Of a DNA stretch of 64,000 nt, positions 18,176-27,393 are shown piece after piece. Within the stretch, counting starts at the first letter, position 1, and each line of letters starts with the position of its first letter. Location of the stretch: assembly GCF_021233355.1 (NCBI RefSeq), contig NZ_CP089507.1, positions 2,729,001 to 2,793,000 of the forward strand, read 5' to 3'. A program made the translations under genes and the position numbers. Origin of the DNA: Luteimonas fraxinea. GTDB lineage: Bacteria > Pseudomonadota > Gammaproteobacteria > Xanthomonadales > Xanthomonadaceae. The notes under the pieces were generated by a model. The model saw only the letters and a list, made by a program, of their open reading frames with translations. It had not been told where the DNA came from and did not search any database.

Positions 18176-18694
18176 ATGGCCCTGCTCGAGATCCTCGAAT
18201 ACCCCCATTCCCGCCTGCGCAAACTGGCTGAGCCCGTCGCGGCCGACCGTTTCGCCGACCCCGCGTTCCAGCGTCTGCTCGACGACATGTTCCAGACCAT
18301 GTACGAAGCCCCTGGCATCGGCCTGGCGGCGACGCAGATCGATACCCACGAGCGCTTCATGGTCATCGACGTGACCGAAGGCCGTGAGCAGCCGCTGGTG
18401 TTCGTGAACCCGCAAATCCGCGACCGCTCGGCGGACCTGCGCGTCCACACCGAAGGCTGTCTGTCGATTCCAGGCGTGTTCGCCGACGTGACCCGCGCCG
18501 ACGGCATCACCGTCACCGCACTCGATCGCCACGGCAAGCCGTTCGAACTGAGCGTCGACGGCCTGCTCGCGACCTGCGTGCTGCACGAGATCGACCATCT
18601 CGACGGCAAGCTCTTCATCGATTACCTGTCGCCGCTCAAGCGCGACCGCGCGCTGAAGAAGCTCGAGAAGCTGCGCAAGGGCGAGCGCGACTGA
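18176..18694 (+). CDS. def: Peptide deformylase
   Basis: 172 residues. It removes the formyl group from the N-terminal Met of new proteins, using a metal bound by one Cys and two His. Motif 1 GIGLAATQ is at 47-54, motif 2 EGCLS at 93-97 (ligand Cys95), and motif 3 HEIDH at 137-141 (ligands His137 and His141, catalytic Glu138). Length and motifs are those of an active type I enzyme. fmt follows after 115 bases and rsmB after that, the classical def-fmt-rsmB order. Confidence 0.97.
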   Translation: MALLEILEYPHSRLRKLAEPVAADRFADPAFQRLLDDMFQTMYEAPGIGLAATQIDTHERFMVIDVTEGREQPLVFVNPQIRDRSADLRVHTEGCLSIPGVFADVTRADGITVTALDRHGKPFELSVDGLLATCVLHEIDHLDGKLFIDYLSPLKRDRALKKLEKLRKGERD

Positions 18695-18809
18695 ATCGTC
18701 CACCGCGCGCGGCGCCGATGGATCCGACCCGCGCGCGCTGCCTCGTCGCGCGCCGTCGCCGCACCACGCGGCCCGCCCAGGCAGGACGCCTTCCAGGACA
18801 CAACGCCCC

Positions 18810-19736
18810 ATGAAAATCGTCTTCGCCGGCACTCCGGATTTCGCCGTGCCCTCGCTGCTCGCGGCCGATGCGCGCCACGAAGTGGTCGGCGTCTATACCC
18901 AGCCCGATCGTCCCGCCGGCCGCGGCCGCTCGCTGACCGCCTCGCCGGTCAAGCAGATGGCGCTTGAGCGCGGCCTGACCGTGCACCAGCCCGAGCGCCT
19001 GAAGGGCGTCGAGGTGCTCGACACGCTGCGCGCGCTCGAACCCGACCTGATGATCGTCGTCGCCTACGGCCTGCTGCTGCCGCAGGCGGTGCTCGACATT
19101 CCGACCCATGGCTGCTGGAACGTGCATGCCTCGCTGCTGCCGCGCTGGCGCGGTGCGGCGCCGATCCAGCGTGCCATCCAGGCCGGCGACGCCGAGACCG
19201 GCGTGTGCCTGATGCAGATGGAGAAGGGCCTCGATACCGGTCCGGTGCTGCTGCGCCAGACGACGTCGATCACGCCCGAAGACACCGGCGGCAGCCTGCA
19301 CGACCGGCTGGCCACACTCGGCGCGCAGGTGCTCGCCGACGGCTTGGGTCTGTTGCGCGCGGGCATGAAGCTGGGTCCGGCGTTGCAGCCGGAGGTCGGC
19401 GTGACCTACGCGCACAAGCTCGACAAAGCCGAGGCGCGACTGGACTGGTCGCAGCCGGCGCGCGTGCTCGCCGACACCGTGCGCGCGTTCAATCCCTGGC
19501 CCGTGGCCGAGGCCGAAGTCGCCGGCGAGCGTCTGCGCATCCACGCCGCGACCGCGCTGCCGCTGGCGCACGGACGACCCCCGGGCACCGTGCTGTTCGC
19601 CGGCCGCAACGGCATCGACATCGCCTGCGGCGACGGCGCGCTGCGCCTGCAGCGCGTGCAGCGTGCCGGTGGCCGGGCGATCGACGTCGCCGATTTCCTC
19701 AACGCGCGCAGCGATCTGCGCGGCGCAGGCGCCTGA
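18810..19736 (+). CDS. fmt: Methionyl-tRNA formyltransferase
   Basis: 308 residues. It formylates initiator Met-tRNA with 10-formyl-tetrahydrofolate. The N-terminal Rossmann-type domain begins [16 protein letters not shown] and contains the folate-site stretch [18 protein letters not shown]. The C-terminal OB-like tRNA-binding domain begins around residue 205. The stop codon is one base before the GTG of rsmB, so the two are translationally close. Confidence 0.97.
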   Translation: MKIVFAGTPDFAVPSLLAADARHEVVGVYTQPDRPAGRGRSLTASPVKQMALERGLTVHQPERLKGVEVLDTLRALEPDLMIVVAYGLLLPQAVLDIPTHGCWNVHASLLPRWRGAAPIQRAIQAGDAETGVCLMQMEKGLDTGPVLLRQTTSITPEDTGGSLHDRLATLGAQVLADGLGLLRAGMKLGPALQPEVGVTYAHKLDKAEARLDWSQPARVLADTVRAFNPWPVAEAEVAGERLRIHAATALPLAHGRPPGTVLFAGRNGIDIACGDGALRLQRVQRAGGRAIDVADFLNARSDLRGAGA

Positions 19737-19737
19737 C

Positions 19738-21033
19738 GTGGACAACGGTGCACAGGCCCGGCTCGCGGCGGCGCGCGTCATCGATGCGGTGCTGCATCAC
19801 GGACGCTCGCTGAAGGCGGAACTGTCGACGGCGTTGGCCGGCATCGACGACGTGCGCGACCGCGCGCTGGTCGAAGCGATGGCGTTCGCCGCGATCCGCC
19901 ATCAGGGCCGCTATGCCGCTGCGCTGTCGCGCTGGATGCCACGCCCGCCCGGCGCACGCGATGCGCCACTGCGCGCGCTGATCTATGCCGGCTTTGCCCA
20001 GCTCGACCCGATGGGTCTGCCGGCGCACGCCGCGCTCAACGCGACCGTCGATGCCGCGCGCCTGCTGGGCCGCGCCCATCAGGCCGGTCTCGTCAACGCG
20101 CTGCTGCGGCGCGCGCAGAAGGACGGCCTGCCGACCGCGGGTGCCGACGCCGCCTGGCCGGCGTGGCTGCTCGCGGAAGTGCGCGCCAACTGGCCGCAGG
20201 ATGTCGAGGCGATCCTCACCGCCAGCGCCGCCGCGGCGCCGCAGTGGCTGCGCGTCAACACGCGCCGCGTCACGCGCGATGCCTACTACACGCGCCTGAT
20301 CCAGGCGGGCCTGCAGGCCGACGTTCCCGACGACATGCCCGATGCGCTGCGCCTCGCGACGCCGGTGCCGGTCGACGCATTACCGGGCTTCGCCGATGGC
20401 GATGTGTCGATCCAGGACGGCGCCGCGCAGCGCGTAGCCGATGCGCTGATGCCGGCCGCCGGTGCACGTCTGCTCGACGCCTGCGCCGCACCCGGCGGCA
20501 AGAGTGCACACCTGCTCGAGCGCGATCCTGCGCTGCAGCTGCTGGCGATCGATATCGCCGCGCCGCGTGTCGCGCGGATCGATCAGACCTTCCGGCGGCT
20601 GGGCATCGGCGCGCAGGCACGCGTGCGCGCTGCCGATGCGCTCGATCCCGCGCGCTGGTGGGACGGCACACCGTTCGATGCGGTGCTGCTGGACGCGCCG
20701 TGTTCGGCGACCGGCATCGTGCGCCGCCAGCCCGACGTGCTGCTGCACCGACGCCCCGCCGATCTCGACGCGCTCGCTGCGCTGCAGGCGCAACTGCTCG
20801 ACGCACTGGTCGCCGTCGTCGCGCCCGGCGGCACGCTGCTGTACGCGACGTGCTCGATCCTGCGGCGCGAGAACGCCACGCAGGTCGAGGGCTTCCTTGC
20901 GCGCCATCCGGACTTCGCACTCGAACCGCTCGATGCGCGTTTCGGTCGCGACACCGGTGCGGGCCATCAGCGCCTGCCCGGCGAATCGGGCATGGACGGC
21001 TTCTTCTACGCGCGCCTGAAGCGCCTGCGCTGA
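19738..21033 (+). CDS. rsmB: 16S rRNA m5C967 methyltransferase
   Basis: 431 residues from a GTG start one base after the fmt stop; the preceding codons are fmt in another frame. The N-terminal NusB-like RNA-binding domain covers about 1-140. The SAM domain has DACAAPGGKSAHL (motif I), DAPCSATGIVRRQPD (motif IV, catalytic-pair Cys) and YATCSILRRENA (motif VI, second catalytic Cys). It methylates C967 of 16S rRNA. The start is inferred from spacing and the typical N-terminal ARLAAARVIDAVL. Confidence 0.95.
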   Translation: MDNGAQARLAAARVIDAVLHHGRSLKAELSTALAGIDDVRDRALVEAMAFAAIRHQGRYAAALSRWMPRPPGARDAPLRALIYAGFAQLDPMGLPAHAALNATVDAARLLGRAHQAGLVNALLRRAQKDGLPTAGADAAWPAWLLAEVRANWPQDVEAILTASAAAAPQWLRVNTRRVTRDAYYTRLIQAGLQADVPDDMPDALRLATPVPVDALPGFADGDVSIQDGAAQRVADALMPAAGARLLDACAAPGGKSAHLLERDPALQLLAIDIAAPRVARIDQTFRRLGIGAQARVRAADALDPARWWDGTPFDAVLLDAPCSATGIVRRQPDVLLHRRPADLDALAALQAQLLDALVAVVAPGGTLLYATCSILRRENATQVEGFLARHPDFALEPLDARFGRDTGAGHQRLPGESGMDGFFYARLKRLR

Positions 21034-21072
21034 GCCCGGCTGCCCACGGGGCGCTCGCTTAGAATCACCGTC

Positions 21073-21924
21073 ATGCAGACACCCGCCGCTAGCCTGATCA
21101 TCAGCACCTACAACAACACCGACTGGCTGCAGCGGTGCCTGTGGGGCTATGCGCAGCAGGACCGGCAGGATTTCGAACTGATCGTCGCCGACGATGGTTC
21201 CGGTCCGGCGACGCGGGAAATGCTCGCGGCGATCACGCCGGACCTCCCGTATCCGCTGCGGCACGTCTGGCACGAGGACGCCGGCTTCCGGAAATGCACG
21301 ATCCTCAATCGTGGCATCGAGGATGCGCGGTCCGATTACCTGGTCTTCTCCGACGGCGACTGCGTGCCGCGCGCGGACTTCGTCAGCCAGCATCTGCGCC
21401 TGCGCGAGCCGGGGCGCTATCTCGGCGGTGGCTACTGCAAGCTGCCGATGGACCTGAGCCTCAAGATCGACCGCGACGTCATCGCGCGCGGCCTGCATAC
21501 CGATCTCGACTGGCTCAAGGCCAACGGCCTGCCGCGCAAGAAGCGTTCGCTGAAACTGTGGGCGCGCCCGGGCTGGCGCGAGCGCGTGCTCAATGCAACG
21601 ACGCCGACGAAACCGCGATGGGCCGGCAACAATGCGTCGGGCTGGAAAGCGGACCTCGTGCGCGTCAACGGTTTCGACGAGCGCATGACCTACGGCGGCG
21701 AGGATCTCGAGCTCGGCGAGCGGCTGGCGAATGCTGGCGTGACCGGCAAGCAGATCCGCTTCTCCGCGGTGTGCATCCATCTCGATCACGCACGTGGCTA
21801 CGTGAAGCCGGAAATGAAGGCGGCCAATCAGGCGATCCGCGATGCGGTCGCCGCCGGACGGCTGACGTGGACCGAATTCGGTCTGATGCACGGACCGAAG
21901 CGTCAGGCCGGTTCGGCGCGATAG
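21073..21924 (+). CDS. Family 2 glycosyltransferase (GT-A fold)
   Basis: 283 residues. The GT-A nucleotide-sugar domain starts at residue 7 (SLIISTYNNTDWL), followed by FELIVADDGSG and the metal-binding DGDC. The C-terminal part has GGEDLELGERL, as in the galactosyltransferase C-terminal region of GT2 enzymes that follow a chain-building acceptor. No transmembrane segment is seen, so it is cytoplasmic or membrane-associated. It is the first of three glycosyltransferases near an LpxL-like acyltransferase, which suggests lipopolysaccharide core assembly (inference). The sugar and acceptor are unknown. Confidence 0.82.
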   Translation: MQTPAASLIISTYNNTDWLQRCLWGYAQQDRQDFELIVADDGSGPATREMLAAITPDLPYPLRHVWHEDAGFRKCTILNRGIEDARSDYLVFSDGDCVPRADFVSQHLRLREPGRYLGGGYCKLPMDLSLKIDRDVIARGLHTDLDWLKANGLPRKKRSLKLWARPGWRERVLNATTPTKPRWAGNNASGWKADLVRVNGFDERMTYGGEDLELGERLANAGVTGKQIRFSAVCIHLDHARGYVKPEMKAANQAIRDAVAAGRLTWTEFGLMHGPKRQAGSAR

Positions 21925-21981
21925 CCGCGTACGACGCGCGATCCGTTCCGGAGAATCGTTGCGCCGCTCCCGTTGCGCCGC

Positions 21982-22728
21982 TCAGGACAACTCGCGCAAC
22001 CGCCGGTACTTCTCCAGCACGTAATCGGCCTGCGCCTTGTGGAAGCGCCAGCCCGGCGCGCCGTCGAGGAACGCGCCGCGCAGCAGGTACTGCTTGAGCA
22101 GATAGGCGGCCGCATGCAGCGGGCCATCGAGCCCGTTGGCGCGCTTGCCCGCATCGCGACGCTGCTGCGCCCACAGCGCGGCGTACTTGGACAGCTTGGC
22201 GACGTGCTCGGCATGGCTGCGCGAGGTGTCGTGTTCGAAATCCGCATCGAGCTTCGCGACTGTCTTGCCTGCAAGATCCGGGCGTTCGTGCACCTGCGAG
22301 GGCAGGTAGCGCCAGCCCGCGCGGACCAGCCGCTCCATCGGCTCGCCGCCGCGTAGGCGTTGGCCGAGGAACCAGTTGCGGCGGGTCAGCAGCCAGGCGT
22401 CGGCGGTCTCGACACGCCCGTCCGCGAACAGCGCGCGGATCTCTGCATCAGTGCCCGGCGACAGCCATTCGTCGGCGTCGAGCAGCAGCAGCCAGTCGTG
22501 CACGGCCAGCGTGTTGGCGAAGGTCTTCTGCGCGGCGTAGCCCAGCCAGTCCTGCTGCACGACACGTGCGCCATGTGCGGTGGCGACCGCGACGGTGTCG
22601 TCGGTCGAACCGGAATCGACCACGATCAGCTCGGCGCACAGCGCGCGCATCGAATCGAGACAGCGGCCGATGCGGTCGCCCTCGTTCTTCGTGATGACGA
22701 CGCCGGATATTGGAAGCGCTTGGGACAT
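21982..22728 (-). CDS. WaaE/KdtX-like family 2 glycosyltransferase
   Basis: 248 residues with the start at MSQALPISGVVITKNE; upstream in-frame codons have no family similarity. The sequence VDSGSTDDTV, then QDWLGYAAQKTFAN, then LLLDADEW closely follows the lipopolysaccharide core beta-1,4-glucosyltransferase group (WaaE/KdtX). The DADE motif holds the metal and nucleotide sugar. It converges with the glycosyltransferase at 21073 and diverges from the one at 22829, so the three share the locus but not one transcript. A role in inner-core lipopolysaccharide is likely. Confidence 0.85.
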   Translation of the reverse strand: MSQALPISGVVITKNEGDRIGRCLDSMRALCAELIVVDSGSTDDTVAVATAHGARVVQQDWLGYAAQKTFANTLAVHDWLLLLDADEWLSPGTDAEIRALFADGRVETADAWLLTRRNWFLGQRLRGGEPMERLVRAGWRYLPSQVHERPDLAGKTVAKLDADFEHDTSRSHAEHVAKLSKYAALWAQQRRDAGKRANGLDGPLHAAAYLLKQYLLRGAFLDGAPGWRFHKAQADYVLEKYRRLRELS

Positions 22729-22828
22729 GGGCGCGATGATATCGGAGGCGCAGGGGCGTCGCTGATCGCCATGACGTAACGCATCGTGCATCCTGCGCGG
22801 CACGAACTTCCTGCACGACGATCGGCCA

Positions 22829-23800
22829 ATGGCACACATCCGCATCATTTCCCGAGACAACGGCGTCGGGCTGACCCGCGACATGGCGCTGGTCGCCGGG
22901 TTGTTCACTGACGCCGGACACGATGTGGACGTCATCGCCTACGGCGGCAACCGGATGCTCGACCGGTGCATGGAGCTCGGGCAGCGGCTGCGGCATGCAA
23001 CGGGCAAACGGGTGGACGTGCAGATCTTCCTCGAGCGCGTATACCCCCGGCTTCTGCCACTCGCCCGCTGCAATCTGCTGATACCGAACCCGGAGTGGTT
23101 CCAGGACGGGTGGCACCGGTTCCTGCCCCGCTTCGACGCGGTGCTCTGCAAGACCCGGCATGGCGCGGGCATCTTCTCGTCGCTGGGCTGCGACGTGCGT
23201 GAGATCGGGTTCACCAGCGACGACATCTACGACCCGACGGTCGAGCGGGCGCCCGAGTTCTTCCATCTCGCCGGGCGCAGCAGCGCAAAAGGCACCGAGG
23301 CGGTACTCGACGCGTGGGCCAAGCATCCCGAATGGCCGCAGCTCACGGTCGTCCAGAACCCGAAGACGGCGACCCGCCGGGTCGAGCGCCCCAATGTCGC
23401 GCACCGGCTGGAGTACATCGATGCCGGGACGCTGCGTCGACTGCAGAACCGCAGCCTCTTCCATCTGTGCCCATCGGAGATGGAAGGATTCGGCCACTAC
23501 CTCAACGAAGCACTGTCAGCTGGTGCCATCGTGCTGGCGACGGACGGCGCACCGATGCACGAACTGGTGACGCCGGAGTGCGGCGTGCTGCTGGCGCCTG
23601 CCGCCCGTCGCAGTGAAGGGCTGGTGGAGCGCTTCATCGTCGACGTCGCCGGTATCGAGGCGGGCGTGGAACAGGCGCTCGCACTCGACGCGGCGGCGGT
23701 CGCACGCATGTCCGATGCCGCGCGGGCGCGTTTCGTCGATGGCGACAGGCGTTTCCGGAGCAGACTGGTGCCCGAGTGCCTGGCGATCGCAGCTGCCTGA
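22829..23800 (+). CDS. GT-B glycosyltransferase (group 1-like)
   Basis: 323 residues. Its fold is GT-B-like: the N-terminal half opens HIRIISRDNGVGLTRD, and the C-terminal half carries the EX7E-type motif of GT4-like retaining enzymes in EMEGFGHYLNEAL, then AGAIVLATDGAPMHELV. The length is short for GT4, and the N-terminal domain looks reduced. It probably acts on the cytoplasmic side in lipopolysaccharide or other surface glycan synthesis; the substrate is unknown. It diverges from the WaaE-like gene across 100 bases. Confidence 0.75.
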   Translation: MAHIRIISRDNGVGLTRDMALVAGLFTDAGHDVDVIAYGGNRMLDRCMELGQRLRHATGKRVDVQIFLERVYPRLLPLARCNLLIPNPEWFQDGWHRFLPRFDAVLCKTRHGAGIFSSLGCDVREIGFTSDDIYDPTVERAPEFFHLAGRSSAKGTEAVLDAWAKHPEWPQLTVVQNPKTATRRVERPNVAHRLEYIDAGTLRRLQNRSLFHLCPSEMEGFGHYLNEALSAGAIVLATDGAPMHELVTPECGVLLAPAARRSEGLVERFIVDVAGIEAGVEQALALDAAAVARMSDAARARFVDGDRRFRSRLVPECLAIAAA

Positions 23801-23821
23801 GGGCCGTGGGGACCGGCCCTC
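23799..23821. terminator. Hairpin between convergent genes
   Basis: GAGGGCCG and CGGCCCTC (8 bp) enclose a seven-base loop. It overlaps the stop codon of the glycosyltransferase at 22829 and faces the crystallin gene on the other strand. No T-run follows. Confidence 0.4.
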
Positions 23822-23836
23822 GGACGACCACGGACA

Positions 23837-24286
23837 TCAGCGACCGCGGCGACGCCCTTCGACCGGGCGCAGAGAGGAAATGCGGTCGTTCAAGCCGCCG
23901 CGCTCGAAGTTGCGGACGTCGCGCGACAGGGTTTCGCAGCGGCCGTTGTAATCCTCGTGCTCGCAGACCTCCCAGGTGCCCCGCAACTGGACGGAGCTGA
24001 TCATGTCGTTCATGCCCACGCTCTTGAGGTTGCGGATCCCGCGATCGAACGACTGCGAGCGGCCGCGGAAGTCCGCATGTTCGTAGACCGTGATCGAACC
24101 GCTGTTGCGGTCCCCGCGGCCCCCGCGATCCCGTTCGCGGTCGTAGCGGCCATCACGGTCATATCGACCGTCGCGGTCGTGACTGGAATTCCGGCGGTCG
24201 TGGTCCTGGGGCGCGGCGTGCACGACGCCTCCCATCGACAGCGCGAATGCGGCAAGGGTCAATGCAGGCAGCAGGCGGATGGGCAT
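23837..24286 (-). CDS. Secreted beta/gamma-crystallin domain protein
   Basis: 149 residues. The signal peptide MPIRLLPALTLAAFALSMGG ends at about VHA-AP (24). An Arg/Asp/Gly-rich linker (about 30-61) contains repeated DRDGRY and DRERDRGG words. Two Greek-key motifs then form one beta/gamma-crystallin domain: SITVYEHADFRG to NDMISS (64-98) and WEVCEHEDYNG to NDRISS (105-138). Both have the N/D-N/D-x-x-S/T-S calcium signature (93-98 and 133-138), so calcium binding is likely. The ATG at 24286 is chosen over an upstream GTG because the signal peptide begins there. The role is unknown; periplasmic or extracellular location is inferred. Confidence 0.82.
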   Translation of the reverse strand: MPIRLLPALTLAAFALSMGGVVHAAPQDHDRRNSSHDRDGRYDRDGRYDRERDRGGRGDRNSGSITVYEHADFRGRSQSFDRGIRNLKSVGMNDMISSVQLRGTWEVCEHEDYNGRCETLSRDVRNFERGGLNDRISSLRPVEGRRRGR

Positions 24287-24367
24287 GCGGATTCCAGTGG
24301 TGGGACGGACAGGCCTCACGTTATCCAGCGCCAGCTGAAGAGTGGCTGGCCGGATTCCGGGTCCGGA

Positions 24368-25924
24368 TCACCAGCGCAGCGGTCGCCTCGCGATCGCATG
24401 CGCGAGCGTCGCATGGATGCGCTCGGCATCGTCCAGCGACAGGAAGCGCAGCCGCAGCGGTGTGGTCAGCGGATTGGCGCCTGCGGTGTCGAGCCACACC
24501 GAGGCCATGCCGAAGCGGCGGTCCAGCGGCGACTGGCGCAGTTCGACGGCCTGCAGCTTGCCCAGCTCGGCGAAGCGCCAGGTGCGCGACCACCAGCCTT
24601 CGCGCACCGCGACGAGGGCATCGTCGACCGCGTAGCCGGCGCGCGCGGCGTGGCGGCGGGCGACGAACATCGACCACGGCAGCCACAGCAGGCCCAGCGC
24701 GCCCCACCAGTGGAAGAACCACGCCAGTGCGGCGCACAGGCCGACGGTCACGAACAGATCGCCGAGCATCAACCGCTGCCAGGCGCGCGGATGCAGCGGC
24801 TGCCAGTGCTGCGGCGGCCATGACGGCAGCAGGGCGATGTCGCGCACGATCGCATCGCAGGTGTCGGGCGGGGCGATCGGCGCGAGGGCATCGAGCCCGT
24901 GCTGCGCGTTCGCATTGCCCTGGCCGTCGCTGGTGCGCGCGCTGGCGGTGTCGATCTCCAGCGTGCGCCGCGCGAACAGGCGGTGCAGCACGCCTTCCTG
25001 TTGCGTCCAGGCCTGGATGCGTCGACGCGGCACGCTGCTCCGCGACCGGCCCAGCAGGCCGCGCTCGACGGTCAGGCGTCGGCCCTGCCGTTGCAGCCGG
25101 AAGCCGTGATAGCGCAGCAGCGACAGCAGCACCGAGAACGCGCGGATCAGCACCAGCGCCGTTGCGAGCACGCCCATCAGCACCACGCCCTTGGCCATCC
25201 ACGTCGTCGCGAAACCGCTGGCGTAGCCGAAGGCCTCTCGACCGTACTCGACCAGCAACCGGCCCATCGCGCGCTCGGGCATGACCTGGAACGACAGCGC
25301 GACCGCACCGGCGACGACGATCAGGCCGCGGTTCGAGATCAGGCCGAGCTTGACCACTTCCCAGGTCGACAGCGCCAACAACGTGGTTCCTTCGGGCGCG
25401 GCGACCGGTGTGCCGTCAGGCGCGGCAACCGCTGCATCGGCGCGGCCGCGATCGCGGATCAGCTGTTCGAGCGCCAGTGCCTCCGGCATACGCAGTACGC
25501 GCATCTGTGCCTCGGGTTTCGTGCCGCCAGCCGATTCCAGCCGGACTTCAGCCACGCCCATCAGGCGATGCAGCAGGGTCTGGTGGATGGCGACGTTGTG
25601 GATGCGCGAGTACGGAATCTGCCGCACGCTGCGCTCGAGCAGGCCGCTGCGTACGATCAGACGATCGTCGTCGATGCGGTAGCGGAAGGTCAGGTACTGC
25701 CACACCGACACGACGACCAGCGCGCCGACGCCGATCATCGGCAGCCACCACGGATAGCCGTCGTCGCGGCGACCGCCGGCGAACAGCAGCACGGCCAGCG
25801 GCACGATGAACTGCCGCAGGTTCTGCAGCAGCACGAACAGCCACGAGCCCGGGTGCAGCCGGCGCTCGTGGTTCTCGGGCAGCAGCGCCTCGGGCGCAGC
25901 CGGCTCAGGCGTCGTCATGGTCAT
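24368..25924 (-). CDS. Bacterial PH (bPH2, DUF304) membrane protein, YdbT-like
   Basis: 518 residues. It has paired transmembrane helices near 30-75 and further pairs around 205-260 and 380-420, each followed by a bacterial PH domain: QYLTFRYRIDDDRLIVRSGLLERSVRQIPYSRIH split over 80-113, RLTVERGLLGRSRSSVPRRRIQ near 300, and a third near 450. This is the YdbT three-domain layout. The start overlaps the end of the preceding YdbS-like gene by 20 bases, so the two are translationally coupled and probably form a membrane complex. The function of the family is unresolved. Confidence 0.85.
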   Translation of the reverse strand: MTMTTPEPAAPEALLPENHERRLHPGSWLFVLLQNLRQFIVPLAVLLFAGGRRDDGYPWWLPMIGVGALVVVSVWQYLTFRYRIDDDRLIVRSGLLERSVRQIPYSRIHNVAIHQTLLHRLMGVAEVRLESAGGTKPEAQMRVLRMPEALALEQLIRDRGRADAAVAAPDGTPVAAPEGTTLLALSTWEVVKLGLISNRGLIVVAGAVALSFQVMPERAMGRLLVEYGREAFGYASGFATTWMAKGVVLMGVLATALVLIRAFSVLLSLLRYHGFRLQRQGRRLTVERGLLGRSRSSVPRRRIQAWTQQEGVLHRLFARRTLEIDTASARTSDGQGNANAQHGLDALAPIAPPDTCDAIVRDIALLPSWPPQHWQPLHPRAWQRLMLGDLFVTVGLCAALAWFFHWWGALGLLWLPWSMFVARRHAARAGYAVDDALVAVREGWWSRTWRFAELGKLQAVELRQSPLDRRFGMASVWLDTAGANPLTTPLRLRFLSLDDAERIHATLAHAIARRPLRW

Positions 25925-26462
25925 CGTCGCGGGCGGCGCGCGCGGCCAGCGTGTCGCGCAGACGTTCGGCCTCTTCGAAGTCCAGACCCGACAGCGACAG
26001 CGCGCTGTTGCGGGTGCCTGCGGTGTGCACGATCAGCGTCGCCAGTCCGAACGCGCGTTCCAGCGGCCCGCGGCGCACGTCGAGATGCTGCACGCGATTG
26101 CCGGGCACGCGCGTGTCACTGCGCCACATGTGCCCGCGGCGCACGCCGAAACCATCGTCGTCGAGCCGCCAGCGCGTGCGCAGCCAGCGCCGGCGCGCGA
26201 TCCACACCGTCCACGCCGGAATCACCAGCAGCAGCGCGCCTGCAATCGCGAACGACAGCGGCTGGCGATCGGCGGCGATCAGGCCGACGCCCAGCGCGAT
26301 CGCCAGCGGAATCAGGGTGCCGATCAAGGTCGCGATCGTCGCCAGCGTGCGCGCCCGCAGCGGCAACGGCTGCCAGACGTCGGTTTCGACCTGTGGGGCA
26401 GGCACCGCCGGTTCGACGGGCAATGGCGGCGGTGTGGACACGTGGTCTTCGCTGGCGGTCAT
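25905..26462 (-). CDS. Bacterial PH domain membrane protein, YdbS-like
   Basis: 185 residues with a start at MTASEDHVSTPPPLP. Two transmembrane helices (about 40-60 and 65-85) precede one PH domain with RWRLDDDGFGVRRGHMWRSD and RVPGNRVQHLDVRRGPLERAFG, the characteristic bPH2 pattern. It starts 10 bases after the LpxL-like stop and overlaps the YdbT-like gene by 20 bases, so acyltransferase-YdbS-YdbT forms one operon. The function is unknown; the context points to envelope lipid or lipopolysaccharide maintenance (inference). Confidence 0.83.
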   Translation of the reverse strand: MTASEDHVSTPPPLPVEPAVPAPQVETDVWQPLPLRARTLATIATLIGTLIPLAIALGVGLIAADRQPLSFAIAGALLLVIPAWTVWIARRRWLRTRWRLDDDGFGVRRGHMWRSDTRVPGNRVQHLDVRRGPLERAFGLATLIVHTAGTRNSALSLSGLDFEEAERLRDTLAARAARDDDHDDA

Positions 26463-26472
26463 CGGCGCGTGC

Positions 26473-27393
26473 TCATCGTCGACGTTCGAGGTCGAGATAG
26501 GGATTGTCGTCACCCGAGCCGGATGGTCGGGCCTTGTAGCGTTTGTAGGTCCACTGGTACTGCGCCGGATCGCGCCGCGCGATGTGTTCGACGCCGGCGT
26601 TGAGCGCGGTGGTCGCGCGCACCAGATCGGCATCGGCGATCGCGGGATGCGCGGGTTCGATGCGCAACGCGAAATCCGGACCGTCGCCGATGCGCTCGCA
26701 ATACGCGAACAGCAGGGTCGCGCCGGTGCGCTCGGCGAGGCGCGAGGCCAGCGTCATCGTCAATGCGGGCATCCCGAAGAACGGCGCGAACTCGCCGTCG
26801 CCGGCCTTGGGCTGCTGGTCGGGCAGGATGCCGACCACGCCGCCATCCTTGAGCGTCTTCCACAACTGGCGCACGGCCGGGCCTTCGGCGCGCACCTGGC
26901 GCACCCGGTCCGGCACGCCGGCGCGCACGCGGCGCAGGAAGGCTTCGCCGACGGCCGAGTCCGGTGCGCGATAGAGGATCGAGATCGGCGTGCGCGCGGC
27001 CAGCCACTGGTTGAGCAGTTCCCAGTTGCCGTAGTGCGGCGCGCAAACGATCAGGCCGCGGCCATCGGCCAGTGCCGCGTCGAACAGGCCGACGCCGTGC
27101 TGCTCACGCAGCATCCGCAGATTGCGCGCATGTGGCCGCGTCCAAAGGCGCAGCGTTTCCAGCGTCTGCAGCGCGGTCGTGCGCAGGATCGCCTTCTGCA
27201 GCGCCGCGCGTTCGTCGTCGGTCAGTTCGGGATAGGCGAGTTCGAGATTGCGCAGCGCAACCCGGCTCTCACGGCTGCCCGTCAGTCGCCCGAGCGCAGC
27301 GGCCGCGCCGGCGATGCCGCGCAGCACCGGCGCTGGCAGTGCGCCGACGAGGGTGGCGAGCAAATAAAGAGTGCGTGCGATCAGATCCGGCAT
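26473..27393 (-). CDS. LpxL/LpxM-family lipid A acyltransferase
   Basis: 306 residues, the normal length. It transfers a secondary acyl chain to lipid A (or a related lysophospholipid) at the inner membrane. An N-terminal hydrophobic anchor (about 4-35) is followed by the catalytic HX4E in APHYGNWELL (His120, Glu125), GVVGILPDQQP and FFGMPALTMTLASRLA, all typical. The C-terminus ends IARRDPAQYQWTYKRYK, the conserved closing motif. It is first in an operon with two bPH2 proteins and lies 3 kb from three glycosyltransferases. Confidence 0.9.
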   Translation of the reverse strand: MPDLIARTLYLLATLVGALPAPVLRGIAGAAAALGRLTGSRESRVALRNLELAYPELTDDERAALQKAILRTTALQTLETLRLWTRPHARNLRMLREQHGVGLFDAALADGRGLIVCAPHYGNWELLNQWLAARTPISILYRAPDSAVGEAFLRRVRAGVPDRVRQVRAEGPAVRQLWKTLKDGGVVGILPDQQPKAGDGEFAPFFGMPALTMTLASRLAERTGATLLFAYCERIGDGPDFALRIEPAHPAIADADLVRATTALNAGVEHIARRDPAQYQWTYKRYKARPSGSGDDNPYLDLERRR

